From Eriocheir sinensis (taxonomy: Eukaryota; Arthropoda; Malacostraca; Decapoda; Varunidae): a stretch of DNA of 64,000 nt. Both the position numbers and the translations under genes were made by a program. Where the stretch lies: the NCBI RefSeq assembly GCF_024679095.1, contig NC_066544.1, positions 9,267,490-9,331,489 of the forward strand, given 5' to 3'. Position 1 is the stretch's first letter; each line of letters begins with the position of its first letter. A model generated the notes under the pieces. It ran no database searches, was not told the origin of the DNA, and saw only the letters and a program-made list of their open reading frames with translations. Shown here one piece after another: positions 13,514 to 26,664 of this stretch.

Positions 13514-13593
<80 letters not shown>
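13012..13593. repeat. Cluster of (TC)n, (GA)n, (GT)n, (TC)n, (GT)n arrays
   Basis: TC at 13012-13089, GA at 13136-13172, GT at 13266-13315, TC at 13366-13463 (two interruptions) and GT at 13517-13590. The first TC and GA arrays are complementary across a spacer of about 46 nt. Confidence 0.95.
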
Positions 13594-13639
13594 CCCTCGC
13601 TACACTCCCCTTTTTCCCCTCATTTGGATCATTGTTTTG

Positions 13640-15180
13640 TGGGGTGGGAGGAAGGGGAGGTGAGGGGAGTGAAGGGAGGGGAGGGGAGGGGAGAGGAGTG
13701 AGGGGAGAGGAAAGAATGGAAGAGAAACAGGGAAGAGTGAGGGGACAATTAGGTCTAGAGCGGCACTTTCCTCTCCCCTCTCCCCACCCACCCCTCTCTC
13801 CCCTCACCCTCTCTCCACTCTCTCCCCTCACCCACTCTCCCCTCACTCTTTCCTCCCATTACCTCTCCTTTTGTTCTCTTTCCCCTTGTTTCCTTCCTAC
13901 TCCCCTTTTCCCCTCTCCCCTCCCCTTTCCCCTCACTAACTCTCCCCTCTTCCCCCCCTTCATCAGTTATTGTTTCTTTCCCATTTTTCTCCTTATTCGC
14001 TCCCCTCTCCTCACCGTCTCCCCTTCCCCTCACTCCCTCCCCTTCCCCTCACCCCACTCCCCTCACTAGCTGTTGTTTCTCTTTCCTCTTTTCCCCTTAT
14101 TCTCACCCCTCCTCTCCGTCTCCCCTCTTCTCCCCTCCCCTTCCCCTCACTCCCTCTCCCCTCTTCATCCCTCCCCTTCCCCTCACCCCACTCCCCTCAC
14201 TAGCTGTTGTTTCTCTTTCCTCTTTTCCCCTTATTCTCTCCCCTCCTCTCCGTCTCCTCCTCCCCTCCCTCCTCCCTCTCCCCTCTTCACCCTCCCTTCC
14301 CCTCACCCCTCCCCACTAGCTGTTGTTTCTCTTTCCTCTTTCCCTTATTCTCCCCTCCTCTCCGTCTCCTCTCCTCCTCCCTTTCCCCTCACTCCCTCTC
14401 CCCTCTTCATCCCTCCCTTCACTAGCTGTTGTTTCCTTTCCTCTTTTCCCTTATTCTCTCCCCTCTCTCCGTCTCCCCTCTCCCTCCCCTCCCCCTCACC
14501 TTCCCTCACTCCTTTCCCTCTTCATCCCTCCCTTCCCTCACCCTACTCCCTCACTAGCTGTTGTTTTCTTTCCTCTTTTCCACTTATTCTCTCCCCTACT
14601 CTCCGTCTCCCCTCTACTCTCCTCCCCCTCCCCTCACTCCCTCTCCCCTCTACACCCCTCCCCTTCCCCTCACCCCACTCCCCACTAGCTGTTGTTTCTC
14701 TTTCCTCTTTTCCCCTTATTCTCTCCCCTCCTCTCCGTCTCCCCTCTCCTCCCCTCCCTTTCCCCTCACTCCCTCTCCCCTCTTCATCCCTCCCCTTCCC
14801 TTCACCCCACTCCCCTCACTAGCTGTTGTTTCCCTTTCCTCTTTTCCCCTTATTCTCTCCCCTCCTCTCCGTCTCCCCTCTCCTCCCCTCCCCTCCCTCC
14901 TCCTTCTCCCCTCTTCGTCCCTCCCCTTCCCTCACCCACTCCCCTCACTAGCTGTTTCCTTTCCTCTTTCCCTTATTCTCTCCCTCTTTCCTTTCCCCTT
15001 TTCCTTCCCTCCCCTCCCTTCCCTCATCTTCTTTTCTCTTCCCTTCCATCATCGCTTCTCCTTTCGTTTTCTTTTCCTCTTTTTTTTCTTCATTGTCTTC
15101 CCTCTCTCGTTTCCCTTTCTTCCCCCTCTCCCTCCCCTCACTTCCCCTCCCTCACTAGCTATCTTTCCCCTCTTCTTCCT

Positions 15181-15236
<56 letters not shown>

Positions 15237-15540
15237 CCCTCACCATCTTTTTTCCCTCCATCTTCACCTCTACTCTTATTCTCTTTTTCCCCTTTTTTCC
15301 CCTCATCATCTCCTCTTCCCCTCTTCTTTCCCTTCTTTCCCCTCAACCTGTCTCCCCTTACTCTTCACCCTCAGATTCTCCTCTTTTCTCTTTTCCTCTT
15401 ATCTTTTCCCCTCTTCCCTTCCCCTCCCCTCATCTCCCCACTTTCCTCCCTTCACTGCCTCTCCTTTAGTTTCCCCTTTCCCCTTCCCCCTCCTCCTCTA
15501 ACCTTCCTCTTCCCCTTCTTTCCCCTCATTTCTCCCCTTC
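13640..15540. repeat. C/T-rich tract with about eight tandem units of about 130 bp
   Basis: From about 14050 each unit repeats cactagctgttgtttctctt, cttattctctcccctcctct and ccgtctcccctc. A pure TC run lies at 15185-15234. The long Ser/Pro/Leu frames are by-products. Confidence 0.88.
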
Positions 15541-15599
15541 TTTTGTTGTATTGGGGGGAGCGAGTGGACAGAACGAGGCATGGTTAAAAATTTAAACAT

Positions 15600-16045
15600 A
15601 TGGCTGAGAGAGAGAGAGAGAGAGAGATACGAGGAGGAAAACTAGGACGGATTGGAGGAGGAAAAAGAAAAGAAGAGAAGGAAGGAGAGGAGGGGGGGAT
15701 GCAGGAGAAATAGGAGGAGGAGGAGGAGGAGGAAAAATGGAAGAAATTTAAAAGGAGGAATGGCAAGGGGGGGATAGAGGAGGAGGAGGAGGAGGAGGAG
15801 GAGGAGGACGAGGTGACGTAAAAGAAGGAAAAGGAGAAGTAGGAGGAAGACTGGAGGAGGTGGAAGGGAAGGAGAGATAAGGAAAAATTGGAGGAAAAGG
15901 AGGAGGAGGAAGAATAAGAATAAGAAGAGGAGGAGGAGGAGAAGTAGGAGGAAGAGTGGAGGAGGTGGAAGGGGAGGAGAGATAAGGAAAAATTGGAGGA
16001 AAAGGAGGAGGAGGAAGAATAAGAAGAAGAAGAGGAGGAGGAGGA
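15600..16045. repeat. GGA/GAA-rich purine tract with internal duplication
   Basis: A block with ggagagataaggaaaaattg occurs twice about 115 bp apart inside GAG-rich DNA. Confidence 0.85.
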
Positions 16046-16177
16046 GATGACGCAAGAGCTTAAGTTACCATCGTTAAATTCCTCTCAATCCTTATCTGCA
16101 AAAATGCCAACAAAAACAACAAACAAACAAACAAACAAGTGGACGCCATTATCACCATCTTCATCGACATCAAAACA

Positions 16178-16448
<271 letters not shown>

Positions 16449-16524
16449 TGATGGTTGATTTTTTTTCGGTAATTATTTCCTTTCAACATTTTTTTTTCTC
16501 TTCCTTTTTCCTCTATAACCTTCT

Positions 16525-17165
16525 TCCTTTCCTTCCTTCCTTCCTTCCTTCCTTAAGTTCTATCCTTCCTTCCTTCCTTCCTTCCTTTTTATCCTTCTCT
16601 CCTTCCTTCCTTCCTGTCATTTTCTTTCCTATAACAAACCCTTTTTAAATCACACTTTCTTAAAACACACACTCTTAAAACACCCTTCTTTTAAAACACT
16701 CTAGAAACACACCCTTTCTTAAAACACATCCTCTCAACGCACGCTCAATCCCCCCTTCTTATACTTAATCTCTATACTTCTTTTTTCCCTTATTTTAAAA
16801 CACTCTTCTAACAAACCCTTTCTTAAAACACACCCTCTCAACACACCCTTTCTTAAAACACACCCTCTCAACACACCCTCATCCCCCCTTCTTATACTTA
16901 ATCTCTATACTTCTTTTTTTCCCTTCTTTTAAAACACTCTTCTAACACACCCTTTCTTAAAACACACCCTCTCAACACACCCTTTCTTAAAACACACCCT
17001 CGTCCCAACACACCCTCAATCCCCCCTATACTTCTTTTTTCCTCGTTTTTTCCCCTTGAACTACTTCTTCCACTATAAAAAAAAAACTCCCTATAACATT
17101 ACTGAATACTCCTCTTAAATTTACTAACCATTCCCCCTGGACCTCTTACCCCCCCCCCCCCCCTT
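16525..17165. repeat. (TTCC)n and tandem cttaaaacacaccct-type repeats
   Basis: CCTT units up to 16615 are followed by several diverged copies of a unit containing ttcttaaaacacaccctctc, then a C homopolymer at about 17150. Confidence 0.8.
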
Positions 17166-17271
17166 GATACCCTCCCTTAACACACTCCCTTTGACACACT
17201 CCTCTCCCTTAACGCACTCTGCCACGCTCCTCCTTAAGTGCCTCTTGTAACACTCTGGGTAAACACGACGC

Positions 17272-17273
<2 letters not shown>

Positions 17274-17340
<67 letters not shown>
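17274..17340. repeat. (GT)n array
   Basis: About 33 GT units. Confidence 0.95.
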
Positions 17341-17342
<2 letters not shown>

Positions 17343-17399
17343 GGGGGTTTGATTATACATGAGATTATTCAAGGATTGTTATAAGGAGAAAAGAAGAGG

Positions 17400-18660
17400 G
17401 TTGCACAGTAGGCCTATTCACCTATCATTTGAAAACTACCATCTACTCTATCTACCATCTACTCATTATCTATCATCTTCTATCTACCATTCACCATTAA
17501 TCATCTTCTATCTACCATCAATTACTCTCACATTTATCATCTTCTGTCTATCATTCACCATCTACCATCTTCAATTACTCATTATCTACCACCCACAGTC
17601 TACTTCCACCATCTATCATCTTCTCTTCTATTCACTATCTTCTCTCAACATCTTCCATCCACCATTTCGTCCATTTGATTATTTCTCCTTCCTTCTTTTT
17701 TTTCTTCATTCATTCATTCATTTCTACTTCCTCCTACCACTCCTTCCTTCCTTCAATACTTTCCTCTTTCATCATTCACTTATTTCTCCTTTCTCCTTCT
17801 CACACCATCCTTCCTTCATTATACTTCCCTCTTTCACTTCCTTCCTTTCTTCCTTCGTTAGTTCCCTCTTTCATCATTTATTCATTCCCTCCTTCATTCC
17901 TTCATTCCTTCCTTCCTTTATCATTCATTTATTTCTCCCTTCTCCTTACCACTCCTTCCTTCCTTCATTATACTTCCCTCTTTCACTTCCTTCCTTCCTT
18001 TCTTCCTTCATTAGTTCCCTCTTTCATCATTTATTCATTCCCTCCTTCATTCCTTCATTACTTCCTTCTTTTATCATTCATTTATTTCTCCTTTCTCCTA
18101 CCACTCCTTCCTTCCTTCATTATACTTCCCTCTTTCACTTCCTTCCTTCCTTCCTTTCTTTCTTCGTTAGTTCCCTCTTTCATCATTTATTCATTCCTCC
18201 TATCCCTCCTTCATTCCTTCCTTCTTTTATCATTCATTTATTTCTCCTTTCTCCTTCCCACACCATCCTTCCTTCATTGTACTTCCCTCTTTCATCATTC
18301 ATTCCTACTCTCTCCTCCCACTCCTTCCATCATTCATTCCATCCCTTTCATTATTCATTCATTTCTACTTACTCCTTCCCACTCCATCCTTCCTTCCTTC
18401 CATTATATTTCCTTCTTTCATCATTCACTTCTCCTTCCTCCTATCACTCTTTTCCCTCCTTCATTATTTTCGTCTCTCGTCATTCATTCACTTCTCCTTC
18501 CTATTCCTTCCTTCCTTCATTATATTTTCCTCTTTTCATCATTCACTTCTCCTTCCTCCTACCACTCCTTCCTTCCTTCAATACTTTCCTCTCTCATCAT
18601 ACATTCATATCTCCACCCTCCTTCCCATTCCTTCCTCATCCACACTCACTATCCACTAAT
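17400..18660. repeat. Pyrimidine-rich tandem repeats (TTCC/ATTC-rich)
   Basis: A tacc/atct-rich patch is followed by imperfect copies, spaced about 165 bp apart, of a unit with attatacttccctctttca and tcatttatttctcctttctc. The 451-codon frame across it is repeat-driven. Confidence 0.85.
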
Positions 18661-18800
18661 CCACTTAATATACGCAGTCGGGAAACTCTGAATCGTATTA
18701 CCCCTGACTATTAATACATGCATTTTTAATTTTTTTATACGAAGTTGCACCCATCCACCCCTGTCCTCCACCAGTACCCTTTGCCTAATCCAGTTCTTGC

Positions 18801-18801
<1 letters not shown>

Positions 18802-18846
<45 letters not shown>

Positions 18847-18975
18847 TAATCATTAACCTGTGCTCTTTGTTACACCTTTGTTAGTGTGTGTGTGTGAGGG
18901 TGGTTGGAGTGGGGTCTGTCTGTCTGTCTGTCTGTCTATCTGTCTGTCTGTCTGCTTGTATGTATGTATGTATGT
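18802..18975. repeat. (GT)n, TGTC and GTAT arrays
   Basis: GT at 18802-18844, tgtctgtc at 18917-18955, then gtatgtat to 18974. Confidence 0.92.
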
Positions 18976-19041
18976 TTACGATTGTTTTTTTTTTTTTGTT
19001 TTTTTCGCTTCATATTATTAGCTTCAGGAAAGAAAGAAATC

Positions 19042-19330
<289 letters not shown>

Positions 19331-19548
19331 GCGCACGCAAGGTAAGTATCGTGGTCTTGTGCCTAAAAAACAGAACCAAGTCGACACTTCATCAAGGTTT
19401 CTCTCTCTCTCTCTCTGCCTCACTGCTTCTCCTTCCCTTCACATTTACTTCTCTTCTTCCTCCTCTTCTTCGTCCTTCCTTCCTTCCTTCCTTCCTGGTT
19501 TTATTTCTCCTTCACTTATAATTCTTACGACTCACTCTCATTGATATT

Positions 19549-19875
<327 letters not shown>

Positions 19876-20149
19876 CACACCCACACTCATGGTCTTCCTT
19901 CACGCCTTCCTTCCTTCAAGTCACACTCTCCTTGCCTCCTGATAACTTCTCCTTCCTTCCTACCTTTCTTTTAGCATCCATTCAGTTTTTTCTCTATTCC
20001 TTCTTTTCTTTCCTTATGCGTTAGTTTCTCCTCCCTCTTCCCATCCCTTCCTTACTCATTTTCTTTTTTTCTTTTTATCATTTATTAGTTTTTCTCCTTT
20101 TTCCTTGCCATTCCTTTCCTTCAATCTTTCTCTTATTGGCCACTCTACT

Positions 20150-20258
20150 CTATTTAGGAGCATAAGTAGCGAGCGGGCTTTTCTTTTCTTTTTTTTTCAT
20201 TATTGTTTTCTTTTTTTTTTACGCCCTTGCACTGTCTCCTCTGCTGTAAAAAAAAAAA
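20150..20258 (+). mobile_element. SINE-like element R6, 3' part
   Basis: It contains taggagcataagtagcgagc, a T-rich stretch, acgcccttgcactgtctcct and an A tail, matching the copy at 54160-54254. Confidence 0.65.
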
Positions 20259-20263
20259 TGTGT

Positions 20264-20630
<367 letters not shown>

Positions 20631-20989
20631 TCTTTCTCTTCACGCAGCGGAGAAGAAAAGAAGAAAAAGAAAAGAAAAACCTAAAAAAAAGTGTATAATT
20701 TCACAAACTCTTGATAACTGGCGCCCGGTATGTAGTAATTCTCACCATGACGCTGCTCACATGACGGAAAAGTGTTAAGACAGAAAAAAAATGTAAGAAA
20801 TATATGAAAAAAACGTCAAGAATTAATTATACATCGTCATATACTTAAAGATATATATAAAAAATCCAAGTAACGCAAGTAACAGGATTTTGACCTCATA
20901 ATGTTTTCTGTGTTTTATCTCTCTCTTTTTTATTTTATTTTTATATATAACATGTGGAGAGAAAAACAAATGTGTGTGTAGTGGTAGGT

Positions 20990-21480
20990 GTGAATTGGAG
21001 GTGGTGGTGGAGGGGTGAATGGGGGTTGTGGTGGGGGGAGGTGACGGTGAGGTTGGGGTAGTGGTGTAGTGGTTAGTGGTGGTGACAATGGGTGTAGATG
21101 GTGATGGTGGGTAATGATGGTAGTGATAGTTGCTGTAGATGATGATGGTGGATAAAAAGGGTTGTGATAGTGGTTGTGAATGGTAGCAATGGTGATGATA
21201 GTGATGCTGGGTGGTAGGTGATGAGGGGAGAGGAGGGTGGAGGTGGGGAAATGGTGGGGATTTTAAGGTAGTGGTGGTGATGGTTAATGGGTGGAGAAGT
21301 TGAGAGTAGTGGTGATTGTAGTGGGGGTGGTGGTGGTGGTGGTGGTGATGATGGGGGGGGGGAGTGGTCAAGGAGGTAACGGAGACAGTTGGTTGAGGCG
21401 CTGCAGTGGACTAATAATGGCTGATGATGACGATAATGGTGATGATGGTGGTGGTGGTGAGGGGGAGGGGGGAGGGGGGG
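20990..21480. repeat. (GGT/GAT)n-rich tract
   Basis: Degenerate ggt, gat and agt triplets with G runs, resembling the array at 1-330. Confidence 0.85.
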
Positions 21481-21539
21481 TTGAGGTGAAGTCGAATACT
21501 AATCAAACAGGTGTTGTCATGCGATGTAATGCGGTCAGA

Positions 21540-21540
<1 letters not shown>

Positions 21541-21595
<55 letters not shown>

Positions 21596-21701
21596 GTGGA
21601 TCGCGACATACGTATATATATGTGTGTGTGTGTGTGTGTTTGTGTGTGTTTGTGTCATGTATGTAAGTAGGTTTTGGAACACACTATCTCGAATTGATCA
21701 G

Positions 21702-21795
<94 letters not shown>

Positions 21796-22038
21796 CCCCC
21801 GCCCCCTCCCTCTCTCTCAAACCATTTCCCATTCTACGTCGCTTTGTCTTGCCCAACGAGTCTCAGGTAGAATGCCAAGACTGAGCACCTGTAATAACCA
21901 ACGTCCGACAGGTAGTACAACAGGTGACTCCCTATTAAGAAGCTATCGGCCTTCCTGGTGAACGAGAGGATAAGGGAATGAACGAAAACTATAATAAAAG
22001 AAGCAACTCAGGGACAAAAACAAGACAAAAAAACGAAA

Positions 22039-22079
<41 letters not shown>
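21541..22079. repeat. (AC)n, GT, (TC)n and (GA)n arrays
   Basis: AC at 21541-21594, GT-rich at 21621-21655, TC at 21705-21793 and GA at 22042-22079. 22080-22320 has no recognised feature. Confidence 0.93.
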
Positions 22080-22082
<3 letters not shown>

Positions 22083-22319
22083 GTGTCAGTGATTGTGGAG
22101 AATGTTTTGGAATGTTTTTTTTATTACCTATTTCATGGTTTTTTTTTGTGTGTGTGTTTGTGGTTTTGTTGACGTTCTCAGCTGATGGTATGTACTCGTG
22201 GGCTACTTGTTTATAAGGGCTAATGCGACCTAATGAAGCCTCTATGGGTGCTAATCTGCCTATAACTTACTGAGGTCAAAAGATATGTAACGTTAATGTA
22301 TGGAGTGGGGTTATAGGTG

Positions 22320-22750
22320 TGAGGGAGTGGTGATGGGGGGGGGAGGGAAGGAGGCGAGGGGTAGGGAAGGAGGGGAGACAGTTGAAGGGGAGGGGAGGAG
22401 AGAAATCGGCTAGGGTGAGGAGAAAAGAGGAGACAGATCGGGGTGAGGAGAAAAGAAGGGGAGAGAGGTGGAGGTGAAGGGAAGAGGGGAGATAGATGAG
22501 GGGAGTGGAGATAGATGAAGGATGTGAGATAGATTGAGAATGGAAGAGAAGAAAAGAAGGGGAGAGAGGTTGAGGTGAAGGGAAGAGAGGAGACAGATGA
22601 GGGGAGGTGAGGGAAAGTAAGGAGGGGAGATAAATGTGAGATAGATTGAGAATTGAGTAGAGGAGACATATGTAGGTGTAGATGAGGGGAGGGGAGGGGA
22701 GGGAAGAGGAGGGGTGGAGATAGATAGATAGAGGGGGGAGGGGGGAGGAG
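22320..22750. repeat. GGGA/GGAGA-rich purine tract
   Basis: Imperfect units with ggtgaggagaaaagaagggg, gggagatagatgagggg and gatagattgagaat recur. Confidence 0.85.
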
Positions 22751-22825
22751 AGTGAGCAGGTAAACACAATCTGCTGTGCGTCAACAAGGCAGGTGTTGGA
22801 GGAGTGTCAACATTGATGAGGCGAG

Positions 22826-22912
22826 GCGACAGAAAACAGCTGATTGCATGTACACAGAAAACAGCTGATCCCACGTAAACAGAAAACAGCTGATCCGATG
22901 TAAACAAAACCA
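22826..22912. repeat. Triplicated 26-bp unit with CAGCTG
   Basis: Three consecutive units read acagaaaacagctgat followed by a variable 6-8 nt and gtaaac or gtacac. Each carries the E-box word CAGCTG. Confidence 0.8.
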
Positions 22913-22914
22913 GC

Positions 22915-23950
22915 GAATGTAGAAGAGGGGAGAGTGGGATGAAGAGGATGATGGGAGGGGAAGAAGAGTGAAACAGATGAAAGATGGAAAGAGATGAAGA
23001 TGGAAATGATAATGAAGGGAGAGAAGGATGGAACGGATGAAAGAATGAAGGAAGTATGAAATAAAGGAGGAAGAGAAGGATAGAAAAGATGAAGGATGGA
23101 AAGACATAGAGAAGGATGGAAGTGATAATGAAGGGAGAGAAGGATGGAACGGATGAAAGAATGAAGGAAGTATGGAATAAAGGAGGAAGAGAAGGATAGA
23201 AAAGATGAAGGATGGAAAGACATAGAGAAGGATGAAAGTGATAATGAAGGGAGAGAAGGATGGAACGGATGAAAGAATGAAGGAAGTATGGAATAAAGAA
23301 GGAAGAGAAGGATAAAAAGATATAGCGAAGGATGGAAGGGAAGAAGCATGAAACTAATTAAGGAAGAAAAGTAAAGAGAGTCGAAATAGAGGATGAAGGG
23401 AAGGAGAATGGAACGACGTAATGAAAGAAGGAAAATAAAGAAGAATGAAAAAAACAAAAGAAAAAAGGAGCAGAAGTAAAAAAAAAAAGGAACCATATAA
23501 ATACAAAAGGAAATACAGAAGATAGAAATACGAAACCAAAGAGGAAAAAAAAATAAAGCTCACGAAAAATAAGACATAGAAAGAAAGAATGAAGTAGATG
23601 AAGGAAAACAAGGAAGAATGAGAAAAAAACAAAAGAACAAAAGAGCAGAAGTAGAAGAAAAGGAACCATATAAATACAAAAGAAAATACAGAAATAAAAA
23701 TACGAAAAAAGGACAAAAAACAACGAAAGATCACGAAAAATAAGACATAGAAAAAGACAGAATAAAGAAGGTAAAGATGAAGAGAACAGAAAATAATGCA
23801 TAGACAAAGAGATACTGAAATAAATAAAGGAATACAAAGAAACGGGTTAAGACTTGCAGAATAAAAAGATTAAAAAAAACGAAATCGACGATGCGTTTTA
23901 AGAGTGAACGTGGATCCATTACGAAATTGCTGGAAAGAAAAAGCGTGAAA
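22915..23950. repeat. GA-rich tandem repeats (unit about 120 bp), then A-rich tract
   Basis: Units with agtgataatgaagggagaga and ggatggaacggatgaaagaa repeat three times to about 23340. A/G-rich diverged copies follow. Confidence 0.85.
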
Positions 23951-24009
23951 AATAAATGGAGTTAGAAAAAGAAAGAAAAAAAGGAAACCGAGACGTGCCA
24001 GCTATCAAG

Positions 24010-24011
<2 letters not shown>

Positions 24012-24088
<77 letters not shown>
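24012..24088. repeat. (AC)n array
   Basis: About 38 AC units. Confidence 0.95.
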
Positions 24089-24090
<2 letters not shown>

Positions 24091-24219
24091 AGTAATGCTC
24101 CGGGGAAAAGAATAAAAAATAAGAGGAAAAAAAAAAGGGTTAAGGTCGTGTGTTCCCAGCTTTCCGTTATTTAGAATGTAACTTATTTACCAACTCAAAA
24201 AAAAAAAAGGAAAGAAAAA

Positions 24220-24770
24220 ACATGTACTGCTTCTTAGGTGTTTTATTTTGTTATATTTATTTACTTTTCACATTCTGTTTTCTTTTCTATTTTTTTTCTT
24301 TATTTTATCATCTTTTTCGGGTTTTTTCCACCATTGAATTTTTCCTGTATATTTTGCTTTATTTTTTCGCGATTTTGATTCTTTTTATTTATCTTTATTT
24401 TATCTTCTTATTCGCCCTTTTTTTTACCTCCTTTGAATTTTTCCTGTTTATTTTATTTGTCTTTTTCACTTTTTTTTATTTTATCCGTTTTTGACTCCAT
24501 TGAATTATACCTGTTTCTTTTATTTAATTTATTTCCCGTTTTTCACTATTTCATTTTTATTTTTCTCTACTTCATCTTATTCGACCTTTATTTCTTACCT
24601 CCTTTGAATTTAACCTGTTTTTTTTTATTTTTGGATTTATTTTCATTTTTCACTTTTATATTCAATTTTACTTTCTACAATTCCTTTATCTTTCCATTCG
24701 ACCTTCATTATTTTTTTACCTGCTTTGAATATTACCTGTTTCACCTCCAATTACTTCTTTCCCCTTGACA
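24220..24770. repeat. T-rich degenerate tandem repeat
   Basis: Words tttgaatttttcctgttta and ttacctcctttgaatt recur every 100-150 bp. Nothing coding is seen. Confidence 0.7.
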
Positions 24771-24907
24771 TACTTACCCCACACTAACCTAACACGTATA
24801 CTAATCAACATCAGTACACAATTACCAACATAGGAGACAATTGATATTCTGGAAGAAGTCTGACCATTAACCTGCAAAGGTGTTTATGGAAAGCTCGTAA
24901 CATAGGG

Positions 24908-25126
24908 GTCATATTACAAGACAATATCGCTTCTTACATTAGCTAATTCTAAAAGTCAAAGAGGGGGTCAATTGGGCTGTTATGAGTGTTTTTTTAGGTT
25001 CATGGTGCAGAGGAACGGTCACACTACCACCAGGATCATAAAACTACTCATGGAAATGCCCCAAACTCCTACGAAAGCCTTGGCAAATATGTGTTCTTGG
25101 GCGGCGAAATGTCTCTTAATACGACC
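24908..25126 (+). mobile_element. Dispersed element family R3, copy 2
   Basis: It runs from tattacaagacaatatcgct to gaaatgtctcttaatacgac and shares ctaccaccaggatcataaaa with the copy at 27.35 kb. Confidence 0.72.
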
Positions 25127-25199
25127 CATGGAGTCCGCAACGAATGGAGTCTGGCCTTGCATACTGATGGTGCTGGAACCGATCTCAAGGGCACGGCCT

Positions 25200-26220
25200 A
25201 TAGGGAAGTGATGGTGATGAAGGAGGTGATGAAAGAGGTTGTGGTAGTGGTGAGGGGAGGAGGGATTGCGGTAGTGATGAAGATGGTGTTGTTTGGTGGT
25301 GATGAAAGAGTTTGTGGAAGTGGTGAGGGTAGGAGTGATTGTGGTGGTGATGAATGAGTGATGAGGATGGTGGTGTTTGGTGGTGATAGTGGTAATGAGA
25401 ATAAGGGATTGTGTTGTGGTGATGAAGATGGTGTTGCTTGGTGGTGATAGGGGGAAGGAAGGAGGAGCTGGGAGTATGGAATAGATAAGGAAGGGAGAGA
25501 AAAATGGAACAGGTAAAAGAAGAATATAGAAGATGGAGTAAAAGTTGAAGGGAGAGGAAGCATGGAATGAATGAAAGAAGGAAGGAAGAGGAGGAGGAAA
25601 TAAAGACGAAAGGAAGAGAAAAATGGAACAGGTAAAAGAAGAATATAGAAGATGGAATAAAAGATGAAGGGAGAGGAAGCATGGAATGAATGAAAGGAGG
25701 AAGGAAGAGGAGGAGGAAATAAAGACGAAAGGAAGAGAAAAATGGAACAGGTGAAAGAAGAATATAGAAGATGGAATAAAAGATGAAGGGAGAGGAAGCA
25801 TGGAATGAATGAAAGGAGGAGGAAATAAAGACGAAAGGAAGAGAAGAATGGAACAAGTGAAAGAAGGAAAATAAAGATGAAATACAGTAAAGAAAATAAA
25901 GAAAATGCGAAAATAGTAGAAAGAAAAGTAGACGCACAGTAAAGAAAAGAAGAAACTACAATGAAGAAAGTAAAATAAAGTAAGAAAAGAGTGAAAAAAG
26001 ACAAGACAAAGAAATATTAGCGGAGAAATAAGAAAATACAGTAAAGAAAATAAAAGAAAATGAGGGAAGAGAAGAAAGAAAAGACGTTGAGTAAACAAAA
26101 AAAATATATATACAAGAAAGAAAAAGATAAGAAAATAACTTGGTGGGGAAAAAAAAACAAGAAACGTAAAAAAAAACAAAAAAAACAGGAAATTTAGACC
26201 ATAAAAAAAAGCGAAACGTG
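25200..26220. repeat. GGT/GAT tract, about 117-bp GA-rich tandem repeats, A-rich tract
   Basis: GGT/GAT-rich up to 25450. Then three to four units with atggaacaggtaaaagaaga and ggagaggaagcatggaatga lie up to 25870, followed by A-rich sequence. Confidence 0.85.
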
Positions 26221-26224
26221 TGTA

Positions 26225-26228
<4 letters not shown>

Positions 26229-26283
<55 letters not shown>

Positions 26284-26345
26284 GTGCAAGGACACACACA
26301 AAAAAACGAGGAAAAAAACAAGGAGAGGAAACACGAGCAAACTTT

Positions 26346-26390
<45 letters not shown>
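26229..26390. repeat. (GA)n and (GT)n arrays
   Basis: GA at 26229-26281 and GT at 26355-26390, just upstream of the exon 1 pyrimidine tract. Confidence 0.95.
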
Positions 26391-26394
<4 letters not shown>

Positions 26395-26400
26395 TTTATG

Positions 26401-26634
26401 GTACCCCTCCCCCCTTTGTCACCCCTTCTAACCTCCCCTCTAACCTCCCCTCTCCCCCTCTTACCTCCCCTCTTCTCCCCTTTCCCTTATATGACCCCCT
26501 CTAACCTCCCTTCTCCCCTCTAATCACCCCCGTAACTCCCCCTCTTCTCCCCTCTTCCCTCTTATCACCTCTAACCTCCCCTCTTCCCGCTTATCACCCC
26601 TTCTAATCCCCCCTTTCTCCCCTCTCCCCAGCAG
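26401..26634 (+). promoter_or_regulatory. Extended pyrimidine tract and branch-point cluster before exon 1
   Basis: About 230 nt of C/T-rich sequence precede the exon 1 acceptor and contain six CTAAC/CTAAT branch-point-like words. The acceptor is a tandem cagcag (AG at 26630-26631 and 26633-26634), which would add or drop one residue if the upstream frame is coding. This marks exon 1 as an internal exon, so at least one 5' exon should lie upstream. Confidence 0.6.
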
Positions 26635-26664
26635 CGTGAGGGGTCGGGCCACGAGAGCTGTACC

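Noticed and set aside
14561..15501. 302- and 269-codon frames
   Set aside because: They are readings of C/T-rich tandem units with no family resemblance.
17359..18714. 451-codon Ser/Phe/Pro frame
   Set aside because: It follows pyrimidine-rich tandem repeats; shadows in other frames are equally long.
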